DNA from: Sphingomonas sp. YR710
GTDB lineage: Bacteria; Pseudomonadota; Alphaproteobacteria; Sphingomonadales; Sphingomonadaceae
Assembly (NCBI RefSeq): GCF_900101455.1
Contig: NZ_FMZJ01000005.1
Span: forward strand, 186,001 to 250,000
Direction: 5' to 3'
DNA: 64,000 bases
Shown here: positions 25,142 through 34,106 of the stretch, piece by piece
Numbering within the stretch: the stretch's first letter is position 1
How the letters are laid out: every line of letters starts with the position of its first letter
Translations under genes and position numbers: made by a program
Notes under the pieces: model-generated
Told to the model about the DNA's origin: nothing
Database searches by the model: none
The model's input: only the letters and a program-made list of their open reading frames with translations

Positions 25142-26350
25142 ATGGTCACAGGCATCAAGGACAAGGTCGCGATCCTCGGCATGGGGTGCACCCGCTTCGG
25201 CGAGCGCTGGGATATGGATGCCGACAGTCTCATGGTCGAAGCATTTGACGAGGCGCTGGCGGATGCGGGCATCGAAGTAAGCCAGATCGATGCTGCCTGG
25301 CTCGGCGTCGGTTTCGACGCGTTGAATATCGGGCCCTCGGGCCTGCCGCTGTCGATCGCGCTGCGCTTGCCGAACATCGGTGTGACGAAGGTCGAGAATT
25401 ACTGCGCGAGCGGCACCGAGAGTCTGCGCGGCGCGGTATATGCGGTCGCCAGTGGTGCCGCGGACATCGCATTGGCGATGGGGATCGAGAAGCTCAAGGA
25501 TACAGGGTATGGCGGCCTTCCCGTCCGAAGCCGGGGGACCACCGACGACATGCTGGGCGTTACGGGCTCGGGCCCCGGCAACTTCGCGCAGATCGCTTCG
25601 GCCTACGGCGCCGTCCATGGCGTCAGCAAGGCCGACTTGAAGCGCGCGATCGGCCATGTCTCGGTCAAGAGCCACGCGAACGGCGCGAAGAACCCGAAAG
25701 CGCATTTGCGCAAGATAGTGGATATCGACACCGTCCTGAACGCGCCGATGATCGCCGCGCCGCTTGGTCTCTATGACTGCTGCGGCGTGTCGGACGGCGC
25801 TGCGTGCGCCATCCTCACCACGCCGGAAATTGCCCGCGCGCTGGGCAAGAAGGATCTGGTCACCGTCAAGGCACTCCAAATCGCTGCGTCGAACGGCTGG
25901 GAACTCCAGGCCGGCGGCGGCTGGAATGGATCCTATTTCCATACGACGCGGATCGCCGCCAGACGGGCTTATGCCGAAGCCGGGATAACGCGGCCGCGCG
26001 AGCAAATCAGCCTTACCGAAGTCCACGACTGCTTTTCGATCACCGAACTCGTGACGATGGAAGACCTTGCACTCTCCGACGATGGCCAGGCGTGGAGAGA
26101 TGTGCTCAATGGCGAATTCGATTCCGACGGACGGATTCCGTGCCAGATCGATGGTGGCCTGAAGTGCTTCGGGCACCCTATCGGCGCTTCGGGTCTGCGC
26201 ATGGTCTATGAAAACTATCTGCAGTTGCTGGGTCGCGCTGGTGACCGCCAGCGCAGCACGCCCCCCAGCCTTGCTCTCAGCCACAATCTAGGGGGCATGC
26301 CGAGCCAGAATGTGAGCTCCATTGCGATCGTAGGACTGGCGGGCGCCTGA
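25142..26350 (+). CDS. SCP2-type thiolase-family protein
   Basis: The 402-residue protein belongs to the thiolase superfamily, in the sterol-carrier-protein-X-type branch used for branched or sterol side-chain acyl-CoAs. Cys88 in ENYCASG is the acyl-accepting position, EVHDCFSITEL matches the second active-site region, and His345 lies in GGLKCFGHPIGASG. All catalytic positions seem present, so cleavage of a 3-oxoacyl-CoA is plausible. The ATG at 25142 has AAGGAG 7 nt upstream; an earlier start at 25088 adds residues lacking similarity. It is controlled, probably, by the divergent TetR gene through the dyad at 25055. It converges on the TonB-dependent receptor gene. Confidence 0.88.
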   Translation: MVTGIKDKVAILGMGCTRFGERWDMDADSLMVEAFDEALADAGIEVSQIDAAWLGVGFDALNIGPSGLPLSIALRLPNIGVTKVENYCASGTESLRGAVYAVASGAADIALAMGIEKLKDTGYGGLPVRSRGTTDDMLGVTGSGPGNFAQIASAYGAVHGVSKADLKRAIGHVSVKSHANGAKNPKAHLRKIVDIDTVLNAPMIAAPLGLYDCCGVSDGAACAILTTPEIARALGKKDLVTVKALQIAASNGWELQAGGGWNGSYFHTTRIAARRAYAEAGITRPREQISLTEVHDCFSITELVTMEDLALSDDGQAWRDVLNGEFDSDGRIPCQIDGGLKCFGHPIGASGLRMVYENYLQLLGRAGDRQRSTPPSLALSHNLGGMPSQNVSSIAIVGLAGA

Positions 26351-26358
26351 GCAAAGAA

Positions 26359-26385
26359 GGGCCTCGCGTCACCAGTGCGAGGCCC
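26359..26385. terminator. Bidirectional terminator hairpin
   Basis: The perfect 9-bp arms GGGCCTCGC (26359-26367) and GCGAGGCCC (26377-26385) enclose a 9-nt loop. It sits between the converging thiolase and receptor genes. No strong T-run is present on either side. Confidence 0.65.
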
Positions 26386-26403
26386 GGTAAGGATATGGCG
26401 TGG

Positions 26404-28968
26404 TCAGAACTTGAAGCCGAGGCGCGTGAACCATTCGGCGGGGCGGCTGTACGTACCCACGATGGCGCCAAATGCCGGTATGGCGGTACCCGAGGTCAGA
26501 TAGCGCCGGTTGGTGATGTTGGTGCCTCCCACCGTCAGGGTGAAGCGGTTCGATGAATCGGTGTAAGCGATGCTCGCATTCAGGTTCGCCACGGCATCTC
26601 GAGTGAGAATCTTGGTCCGCTCGACATTGTTGTACATCTTCGACGTGTACGTATAATCGCCGATCAGAACTACCTTGCCGCCACCCGGCAGCGCATATTC
26701 ATAGCGTGGGCTGAGGTTTATCTTCCATTTGGGTGTTTTGGGCAGCGGGCTGCCGACGAGGGCACCATATTGCAAGTCGCTCGGACCGCTCACCACCGCG
26801 ACGGCGGGATCGAGGCTTGTATAATATGCATCGGTATAGCCGATTGCAGCATTCACAGTGAACCCTCTGGCCGGAGCTAAGACAATCTCAAGCTCGCCAC
26901 CTTTTATGCGCCCATTGCCGACGTTCGCGATCGTCGGTGAACCGCCCACCTGATAATTGAGCTGGATTCCGCGATATTCGGTCAGAAACAGCGCGCCGTT
27001 CACCTGCAGGCGGCGGTCGAGGAATGTCGACTTGAGGCCGACTTCATAGGTAGTGGCCTTTTCCGGGTTGAAGCTGCTGACCGTGGTCTGCGGCGTCGAA
27101 TAACGGGTGGTCCAGCCACCCGTTTTATACCCCTTCGACCATGATGCGTAGAGCATCATGTCCCGGGCGGGGTGCAGCTGCACGCCGACTTTGGGCGAGA
27201 AATTGTTGAAGGTCAGGTGGTTAAGACCGCCAGGGTAGATACGCAGCGGATTGTTCGGATCGGGATAGTTGTTCGCCACGCGGCAGGTCTGGCCGTTGGG
27301 GAGGACGGCATTGGGGAAGATGTTGCCGGCAAGATCCGAACAGGGCGCGCCGGCAAGCTTGTAAAACAGGCCGCTGAGTTCCTGCTGCCCGCCCTCGAAG
27401 CTCTTGGTTTCGTGCGTATATCGTCCGCCCAATGTGACACCGATCAGGTCACTGACGTGGAAGTCCATCTGGCCAAAGGTGGCGTAGGCGTTAGTCTTCA
27501 ACCAGTTGGGGCCGTCGATCACATAGATTCCCTCGCCGGAATTGACAAAGTCATCCAGGAATCCGGTCTCGCGGAAATAATAAGCGCCGAGCACATATTT
27601 GATCCGGTCGTCCAGCGCCTTTCCGACAAGCTGGAGCTCTTCGCTGAATTGGTTCTGCTTCTGGTTGAACCCGTAGTTCGACATGTTGAGTGGCGAACCG
27701 TCGCCGTCGAGGCCGCTCGTCCAGTGGCTCCGGCGATAGGCGGTAATGGACTTCAGCAGGATGTCGTTGGTGATGTCGGCTTCCGCGTTGACCGTGAGCC
27801 CCCAGTTCTTCAGGTGCGAGAAGTTCGCGCCGTTGGCGTAGCTTGTATCGATGTTCTTAGTGATGAAACGGTTGTCATAAGGGAGGACGTCGTTGTTCGG
27901 ATTGCCGTCCGCATTGACGCCGGCCAGGCCGTAGAGCCGGTTCACCGGAAAGGTCTCGCTGCGGTGGACTGATGGAAATTGTGTGCCGGACGAGTTGCAC
28001 ATGTTCAGCAGGCCGATCGACTGCAGCGTTGCTACGGGCGTGCCAATGCAGGTGTTGTAAAGATTGGCGAACAGGCCTCCCGCTGTGCCGTCGGTGGTCT
28101 GCAGAAGCGTTGTCGGCGAAGTGCCGCTATTATAGGCGTAATCGCCGGTAAAGGTGGCGCGGAACGATCCGCCGTCCCATTTCAGCTTACCCCGCACGGT
28201 CCGACTCTCTTCATCGCCTTCGCGGCCGGGTGAATCGTATCCGGCGGCCGGATAGACGGTGTAAGATCGTGAATTCGCGGCCAGCGAGCCCGGGAACGGT
28301 ATGCGATGCGCGTAGCCGTTGCGGGTTTTTACATCCAGCGTAACGAGCGAATAGAGATTGTCGGTGAGCGGAACGTCGACCGATCCGCGCGCTTCGAACA
28401 GGTTGAAACGGCCCACCGTCAGATCGCCTTTAACCGCGAACTCCTTGCCCGGATCGCGCGTGACGACGGAAACCGCGCCGCCGATCGTGTTGCGTCCAAA
28501 CAGCGTCCCCTGCGGACCCTTGAGGATCTCGATCCGCTGAACGTCGAGCAGATCCTGGTTCGCGCCGACCGAGCGCGCGAGATAGACACCGTCAACGTAA
28601 ACGCCGACCGCCGGATCGATATTGAGTGCGAAGTCACTCGCGCCGATGCCGCGGATCGAGGCCGCGAGAACGGCGGTGGATGCCGTAAAGGAAACACCGG
28701 AGTCGAGGTTGACGTTGGGTGCGAGTGAAGCGAGCTGGCTGACATTGCCGATTGACCGTTCGGCAAGCGCGTTTCCGGCAAAGGCCGAAATCGCGATGGG
28801 CACGTTCTGCACATTTTCGGACCGCTTCTGCGCGGTAACAACGATCTCCTCAATGCCGCCCTCGACGGCATGTTGAGCTGCGTCCTGGGCGAGCGCCGGA
28901 GCCGCTCCTGCCAATAGCACAGCGCTTGCCAGGGCGATCGCACTGCCACTCAAATATATGTTCTTCAT
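26404..28968 (-). CDS. TonB-dependent outer-membrane receptor
   Basis: The 854-residue protein is a TonB-energised outer-membrane transporter. It has a Sec signal peptide (residues 1-27, ending ALAQ), a TonB-box-like EEIVVTAQKRSE, a plug domain with IRGIGASDF and VDGVYLARS and the family motif RIEILKGPQGTLFGRNTIGGAV (in two parts), and a beta-barrel ending in phenylalanine (TRLGFKF). Its length and plug resemble sphingomonad receptors for hydrophobic carbon sources rather than siderophores. It lies next to the catabolic cluster and is likely to import its substrate; the long upstream intergenic region holds its promoter. Substrate specificity cannot be read. Confidence 0.93.
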   Translation of the reverse strand: MKNIYLSGSAIALASAVLLAGAAPALAQDAAQHAVEGGIEEIVVTAQKRSENVQNVPIAISAFAGNALAERSIGNVSQLASLAPNVNLDSGVSFTASTAVLAASIRGIGASDFALNIDPAVGVYVDGVYLARSVGANQDLLDVQRIEILKGPQGTLFGRNTIGGAVSVVTRDPGKEFAVKGDLTVGRFNLFEARGSVDVPLTDNLYSLVTLDVKTRNGYAHRIPFPGSLAANSRSYTVYPAAGYDSPGREGDEESRTVRGKLKWDGGSFRATFTGDYAYNSGTSPTTLLQTTDGTAGGLFANLYNTCIGTPVATLQSIGLLNMCNSSGTQFPSVHRSETFPVNRLYGLAGVNADGNPNNDVLPYDNRFITKNIDTSYANGANFSHLKNWGLTVNAEADITNDILLKSITAYRRSHWTSGLDGDGSPLNMSNYGFNQKQNQFSEELQLVGKALDDRIKYVLGAYYFRETGFLDDFVNSGEGIYVIDGPNWLKTNAYATFGQMDFHVSDLIGVTLGGRYTHETKSFEGGQQELSGLFYKLAGAPCSDLAGNIFPNAVLPNGQTCRVANNYPDPNNPLRIYPGGLNHLTFNNFSPKVGVQLHPARDMMLYASWSKGYKTGGWTTRYSTPQTTVSSFNPEKATTYEVGLKSTFLDRRLQVNGALFLTEYRGIQLNYQVGGSPTIANVGNGRIKGGELEIVLAPARGFTVNAAIGYTDAYYTSLDPAVAVVSGPSDLQYGALVGSPLPKTPKWKINLSPRYEYALPGGGKVVLIGDYTYTSKMYNNVERTKILTRDAVANLNASIAYTDSSNRFTLTVGGTNITNRRYLTSGTAIPAFGAIVGTYSRPAEWFTRLGFKF

Positions 28969-29448
28969 TGTGTTCTCTCCCCTGTCGGGACTTGCCCCGA
29001 CTTTATTGCCCAGATTGCAAACGGGCCGGCGGCAGGGCGATCACGCCGGCCAATCGGAATGTCGGAACGCAAGGCAACAGGCGGCACGACGCAGCCCCCG
29101 GCATGCCGAAGTTTGTGATGCGCAGGGCTGCGATATCTTTGGCACCGGCGCCGCTGTTCGAGGCGGCGTCGGTATCGCTGAAGTCCTTATGGCCAGAGGC
29201 GGTCGAAGGAGATTTTTCCTTCGCATTTCGGAAACACGGCCGCGTTGATCCTGCGTGCTTGGTGCATCTCGATCGCTCTCCCGCTTTTTATCTGAGCGTG
29301 TCCGCACCGGAAGGAATCGACACAGACCGATCAGCTGAGGGCAATTTGCGACATAATTTGATTTAGAGCAATGAATTATTCAATATAAAATAAATCGTGT
29401 CAGAAGGTAGCGAACGCGCCCATCAACAAAGGCTGTGCTGCAGGCCGA
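28969..29448. other. 480-bp intergenic region upstream of the receptor gene
   Basis: Both flanking genes are on minus, so this region should hold the receptor promoter and the efflux operon's terminator. An open frame on plus (28926-29366) and one on minus (29041-29307) have no recognisable protein character. An AT-rich patch lies at 29350-29400. The ATTGACA motif of the neighbouring cluster was not found here. Confidence 0.55.
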
Positions 29449-30912
29449 TCAGTGCAGCGGCGGGGCGACTCCTGCGGCTTCGCCCCAGCGCCCGCCGATC
29501 GCCTGAATCAACGAAATTACGGCGCTCTGGCGGTTGACGACGGCCTGCACGTCGGCCGTGCGCGCCGATAGCGCGGTGGTCTGGGCGACGATTACATCGG
29601 CATAGCCGATCTGGCCGGCGACATATTGGTTGCGGGCGATCGCCTCGGCGCGATTGGCTGCGACGGCTGCGGCGGCGCGTTCCTGTGCGACGGTGCCATA
29701 GACGCGCACGGCAACGAGCTGATCCTCGGTCTGCTGGAAGGCGGTCAGTGCAGTCTGGCGATATTCCGCGACCGTCTGTTCATAGGCCGCGCGGGCTTCC
29801 GCAACTTTCGCCGATCGCGCGCCGAAATCGAGCAGCGTCAACGCGCCGGTGAGGCCGAGCGACCACACACTGCTGGCGACGCTGAACAGCTTGCCGAGCG
29901 AGCTCGAACTCGATCCGACGTCCCCGCTGAGCCCGATCGTCGGAAAGAAGGCGGCGCGCTGAATGCCGATCGCGGCGTTGGCGGCGGCAACCCGTCGTTC
30001 GGCCGCCGCGACATCGGGGCGGCGCTCGAGCAGTTCGGAAGGGAGGATCGCCGGCACATCCGGCACGGTCCGCTGCCATGGCGTCGCCGGCAGGGTGAAG
30101 CCGGACGGGTTCTCGCCGATCAGAACCGCAATCGCATGTTCCAGCGTCGCGCGCTGCCGCTCGAGATCGGCGAGGTCGGCCCGGGCGTTGCGGAGTGCCG
30201 TTTCCGCCTGCAGCACATCCACCCGCGCGACGACGCCGGCATTGTAGCGATTGTTGGTGATCGTCAGCGAGCGATCATAAGCCGTGACGGTAGCGGTCAA
30301 TATGTCCTTCTGCATGTCCAGTCCGCGCAACTGCACATAATCGAGCGCGAGTTCGCCCTGCGCGGACAGGGTGGCGTTGATCAGATCGCTCCGGCTCGCT
30401 TGCGCGAGCGCACCGGCCTGTTTCACGGCATTGCCGATCTGGCCCCACAGGTCTGGCTCCCACGTCGCGCCGACCGACAGCGAGAAACGCTGGCTTGATG
30501 CGGAAGTGCTCGCGCTGGTGCCGGTGCCGACGGTGGGGCTCGCCGAACCGAACGATCCGGCCTTGGTGGCGCCGGCGGACGCATCGACCGTAGGGAACAA
30601 GGCCGCACGCTGCTCGCGCACCAGCGCGCGCGCCTGATCATAGGCCGCCTTCGCTACCGCAAGATTCTGGTTCGATACGATCACTTTGCGTTCGAGCGCA
30701 TCGAGCGCCGGATCGTTGAACAAGGCCCACCATTCGCCGCGCTTTATGGCATCGGATGGTGCGGCCGCGCGCCAGCCGGGTGCTTCCTTGAAGCTCGACG
30801 GAATCGTTGCAATCGCGGGCGGGCGATAGGTCGGCGCGAGGTTGCAGCCGGCGAGTAACAGCGCGGGCAGCAGGATCGCGTTCATGGACGTGCGGCTCAT
30901 GCGGTTCCTCAT
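29449..30912 (-). CDS. RND efflux outer-membrane factor, NodT/OprM family lipoprotein
   Basis: The 487-residue protein is a TolC-like outer-membrane channel of the NodT lipoprotein type. The signal peptide ends in a lipobox LLAGC (Cys23). The mature part contains two long coiled-coil repeats typical of OEP domains, with repeated QTALTAFQQTEDQL-type helices. Its ATG overlaps the stop of the MdtC-like gene in ATGA. It is the last gene of the four-gene operon mdtA-mdtB-mdtC-OMF. In E. coli MdtABC borrows TolC; here a dedicated channel is encoded alongside. Confidence 0.92.
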   Translation of the reverse strand: MRNRMSRTSMNAILLPALLLAGCNLAPTYRPPAIATIPSSFKEAPGWRAAAPSDAIKRGEWWALFNDPALDALERKVIVSNQNLAVAKAAYDQARALVREQRAALFPTVDASAGATKAGSFGSASPTVGTGTSASTSASSQRFSLSVGATWEPDLWGQIGNAVKQAGALAQASRSDLINATLSAQGELALDYVQLRGLDMQKDILTATVTAYDRSLTITNNRYNAGVVARVDVLQAETALRNARADLADLERQRATLEHAIAVLIGENPSGFTLPATPWQRTVPDVPAILPSELLERRPDVAAAERRVAAANAAIGIQRAAFFPTIGLSGDVGSSSSSLGKLFSVASSVWSLGLTGALTLLDFGARSAKVAEARAAYEQTVAEYRQTALTAFQQTEDQLVAVRVYGTVAQERAAAAVAANRAEAIARNQYVAGQIGYADVIVAQTTALSARTADVQAVVNRQSAVISLIQAIGGRWGEAAGVAPPLH

Positions 30913-33900
30913 GCGGGTCTCGGGGTCAGCTTACCATGGCGCGCCAGTTCGCGTTCGTGGATGCCGCGGCGGCGGAAGCGATCGAGCGCGAGATAGACGA
31001 CAGGCGTGGTGAGCAGGGTGATGAACTGGCTGGCGATCAGCCCGCCGACGATCGCGATGCCGAGCGGGCGCCGCAGTTCGGCGCCCTCGCCGAAGCCGAT
31101 CGCGAGCGGCAGCGCGCCGAGCGCGGCGGCGGCCGTTGTCATCAGGATCGGCCGGAACCGGAGCAGGGACGCCTCGCGGATCGCCGCGAACGGGGTGAGC
31201 CCGCGCGCGCGTTCGGCATCGAGCGCGAAGTCGATGATCATGATCGCATTCTTCTTCACGATGCCGATCAGCAGGATGATGCCGATCAGGGCGATCATAT
31301 CGAGATCCGAGCCGGTGAGCATCAGCGCCAGCACCGCACCGATTCCGGCCGAGGGCAAGGTCGACAGGACGGTCAGCGGATGGATCGCGCTCTCATAAAG
31401 GATGCCGAGCACGATATAGATCACCACCAAAGCGGCCAGGATCAGCAACGGCATCGTCGCCGTCGATTGTGCGAACACCTTGGCGGTGCCCGCGAAGTTG
31501 CCATGGACGCTTGCGGGAAAGCCCGCCGATTGCTGAACGGCGGTGATCCGCTGCGCAGCCGTACCCAGCGAGACGTTGTTGGCCGTGTTGAACGAGATCG
31601 TCGCGGATGGTTGTCCGTCCTGATGGTTAACCTGGGCGGCGGTCGATCCCGTCTTCCAGTGCGCGATCGCAGATAGCGGCACGGCGGTCTTTGGGGTGAG
31701 ACTGACCGCGCTGCCGGTCGACGTGTCGCGGCTGGAGCCGGTGGTGGAGACTGGGGTCGATCCGGTGGTGGCTGTCGTCGTGCTCGTCGTCGCGGCATTC
31801 CCGCCCGGCACATAGACCTGTTGCAGCGCTTCGGGCGATCCGTTGAATTGCGGCGCGACGCCCATCACCACATGATATTGGTTGAGGCCGGAATAGATCG
31901 TCGCCACCTGACGCTGGCCGAAGGCATCGTAAAGCGCCGCATCGACGGCCTGATTGTTGATGCCCAGACGGCTTGCCGTGTCGCGATCGACGGTGACATA
32001 GACATTGGCGCCGCCATCCTGCTGATCGATGTCGACGTCTGTCAGCGCCGATTCGGCCTTGAGCAGTTCGACCAGCTTGGCGCCCGCCGACTTCAGCGTA
32101 ACCATATCGTCGGCCTTGAGCGTATATTGATAGGTGCTGTTCGATTGGCGCCCGCCCACGCGCATGTCCTGCACCGGGTTCAGGAAGACACCGATGCCGC
32201 TGATCCGCGCGAGCTTGGGCCGCAGCCGGGCGATGATCGCCCGGCTTGCATCGCGCTGGCGTTCGGGCTTCAGATTGACGAACATGAAGCCGCCGCCGGC
32301 GCGCGCGCCACCGGTGAAGGCGACGACGGTTGCGACATCCTTGTCGTGGCGGATTATGCGGACGATCTGGCCTAGCTTCTGCTGCATATCCTGAAACGAA
32401 ATACTCTGGTCCGCGCGCAGGCCACCCTGCAACGCGCCGGTATCCTGTTCGGGGAAGAAGCCTTTGCTGGCTACCGAGATCAGGAAGATGTTGAGCGCCA
32501 CGGTGCCCGCCAGGATGATCAGCACCGCGCCGCGATTGGCGAGCGCCCAATCGAGGCTGCGCGCATATTGCCGATGCAGCCGATCGAACTGGCGCTCGGA
32601 AAAGCGCGTAAACCGGTTCGGCTTTGGCTCCCCCTTGAGCAGCAGCGCCGCCAGCATCGGCGTAGTGGTCAGCGAGATGACGAGGCTGATCAGCACCGCC
32701 ACCGACATGGTGATCGCGAATTCGCGAAACAGCCGGCCGATGATGCCGCCCATGAACAGCAGGGGGATGAACACCGCGACGAGGCTCACCGAAATCGACA
32801 ACACGGTGAAGCCCACCTCCCGCGCGCCGCGCAGGGCTGCATCGATCGGGCGCACACCATCCTCGACATGGCGCGAGATATTCTCGAGCACGACGATCGC
32901 ATCGTCGACGACGAAGCCGGTGGCGACGGTCAGTGCCATCAGCGACAGATTGTTGAGCGAGAAGCCCGCCAGATACATCACGCCCAGCGTGCCGAGCAGC
33001 GACACGACCACCGCCACCGCCGGCACTACCGTCGCGCGCAGCGAGCGCAGGAAGACGCTGACCACTGCCACCACCAGCAAGGTCGCGATCACCAGGGTGA
33101 TTTCGACTTCGTGCAGCGAGGCGCGGATGGTGGTCGTCCGGTCCGATGCCACGGTCAGCTTGATATCGGCCGGCAGTGCGGCTTCCAGTCCCGGCAGCTG
33201 CGCCTTGATGGCATCGACGGTCGCAACGATATTGGCGCCGGGCTGGCGGCTGAGCACGACGGTCACCGCGCGTTGGCCGTTGAACAGGCCCATCGTGCGG
33301 ACATCTTCCGGTCCGTCATAGACGGAAGCGACATCGGACAGTCGCACCAATGATCCGCCGCGCGAGGCAATCGGAATGTTGCGATAATCGTCGGCGTGCT
33401 GGGCTGGTGCATCGCCATAGACCTGCCACGCCAGATCCTTGCCCTCGATCACACCGCGCGGGCGGTTGGCGCTGGTCGAACTCAGCGCGCTGCGAACATC
33501 TTCGAGCGCGATGCCGTAGCGGGCGAGCGCGAGCGGGTGGAGCTCGATCCGCACCGCAGGCAGTGCCGCACCGCCAAGCTCGACGTCGCCGACTCCCTCC
33601 ACCTGCAGCAATCTTTGCTGCACGACGGTCGACACCGCATCGTAGATTTCGGCGGGGCTGCGCGTTTTCGATGTCAGCGCGACGATCATGATCGGCGCGT
33701 CGGCCGGGTTGGCCTTGCGATAGGTCGGGTTGGTGCGCAGGGTGGCCGGCAGATCGGCGCGCGCCGCGTTGATCGCGGCCTGAACGTCGCGGGCCGCGCC
33801 ATCCACATCGCGACTCAAATCGAACTGGAGCGTGATGCGGGTCGATCCCACCCCCGATTGCGAGGTCATCTCGGTAACGCCGGCGATCGTCCCCAGCCGC

Positions 33901-34106
33901 TTTTCGAGTGGCGAGGCGACGCTGGACGCCATCGTGGCCGGGCTGGCGCCGGCCAAAGATGCCTGCACGTTGACGGTGGGGAAATCGACCTGCGGCAAGG
34001 GCGCTACCGGCAACACGAAAAAGGCGGCGATACCCGCGAGCGCGAGGCCCACCGTCAGCAGCAAGGTGCCGATCGGGCGGCGGATGAAGGGCGCTGAAAG
34101 GTTCAT
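30909..34106 (-). CDS. mdtC: RND efflux permease, MdtC-like
   Basis: The protein (about 1065 residues from the ATG at 34106) is an inner-membrane proton-driven drug pump of the HAE1 RND group. Its 12 TM helices and two porter/docking loops follow the duplication plan of the family, with the start [19 protein letters not shown] and [14 protein letters not shown] in TM4. MdtB and MdtC form mixed trimers. The porter region at about residues 767-805 carries an extra Ser/Thr-rich low-complexity stretch absent from ordinary MdtC. The ATG overlaps the mdtB stop by 4 bases; a longer frame to 34157 is rejected. Confidence 0.93.
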   Translation of the reverse strand: MNLSAPFIRRPIGTLLLTVGLALAGIAAFFVLPVAPLPQVDFPTVNVQASLAGASPATMASSVASPLEKRLGTIAGVTEMTSQSGVGSTRITLQFDLSRDVDGAARDVQAAINAARADLPATLRTNPTYRKANPADAPIMIVALTSKTRSPAEIYDAVSTVVQQRLLQVEGVGDVELGGAALPAVRIELHPLALARYGIALEDVRSALSSTSANRPRGVIEGKDLAWQVYGDAPAQHADDYRNIPIASRGGSLVRLSDVASVYDGPEDVRTMGLFNGQRAVTVVLSRQPGANIVATVDAIKAQLPGLEAALPADIKLTVASDRTTTIRASLHEVEITLVIATLLVVAVVSVFLRSLRATVVPAVAVVVSLLGTLGVMYLAGFSLNNLSLMALTVATGFVVDDAIVVLENISRHVEDGVRPIDAALRGAREVGFTVLSISVSLVAVFIPLLFMGGIIGRLFREFAITMSVAVLISLVISLTTTPMLAALLLKGEPKPNRFTRFSERQFDRLHRQYARSLDWALANRGAVLIILAGTVALNIFLISVASKGFFPEQDTGALQGGLRADQSISFQDMQQKLGQIVRIIRHDKDVATVVAFTGGARAGGGFMFVNLKPERQRDASRAIIARLRPKLARISGIGVFLNPVQDMRVGGRQSNSTYQYTLKADDMVTLKSAGAKLVELLKAESALTDVDIDQQDGGANVYVTVDRDTASRLGINNQAVDAALYDAFGQRQVATIYSGLNQYHVVMGVAPQFNGSPEALQQVYVPGGNAATTSTTTATTGSTPVSTTGSSRDTSTGSAVSLTPKTAVPLSAIAHWKTGSTAAQVNHQDGQPSATISFNTANNVSLGTAAQRITAVQQSAGFPASVHGNFAGTAKVFAQSTATMPLLILAALVVIYIVLGILYESAIHPLTVLSTLPSAGIGAVLALMLTGSDLDMIALIGIILLIGIVKKNAIMIIDFALDAERARGLTPFAAIREASLLRFRPILMTTAAAALGALPLAIGFGEGAELRRPLGIAIVGGLIASQFITLLTTPVVYLALDRFRRRGIHERELARHGKLTPRPA

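Noticed and set aside
28926..29366. Possible 146-residue gene upstream of the receptor gene
   Set aside because: No ribosome site or family signature is seen, composition is irregular, and it overlaps the receptor's signal-peptide region on the other strand.
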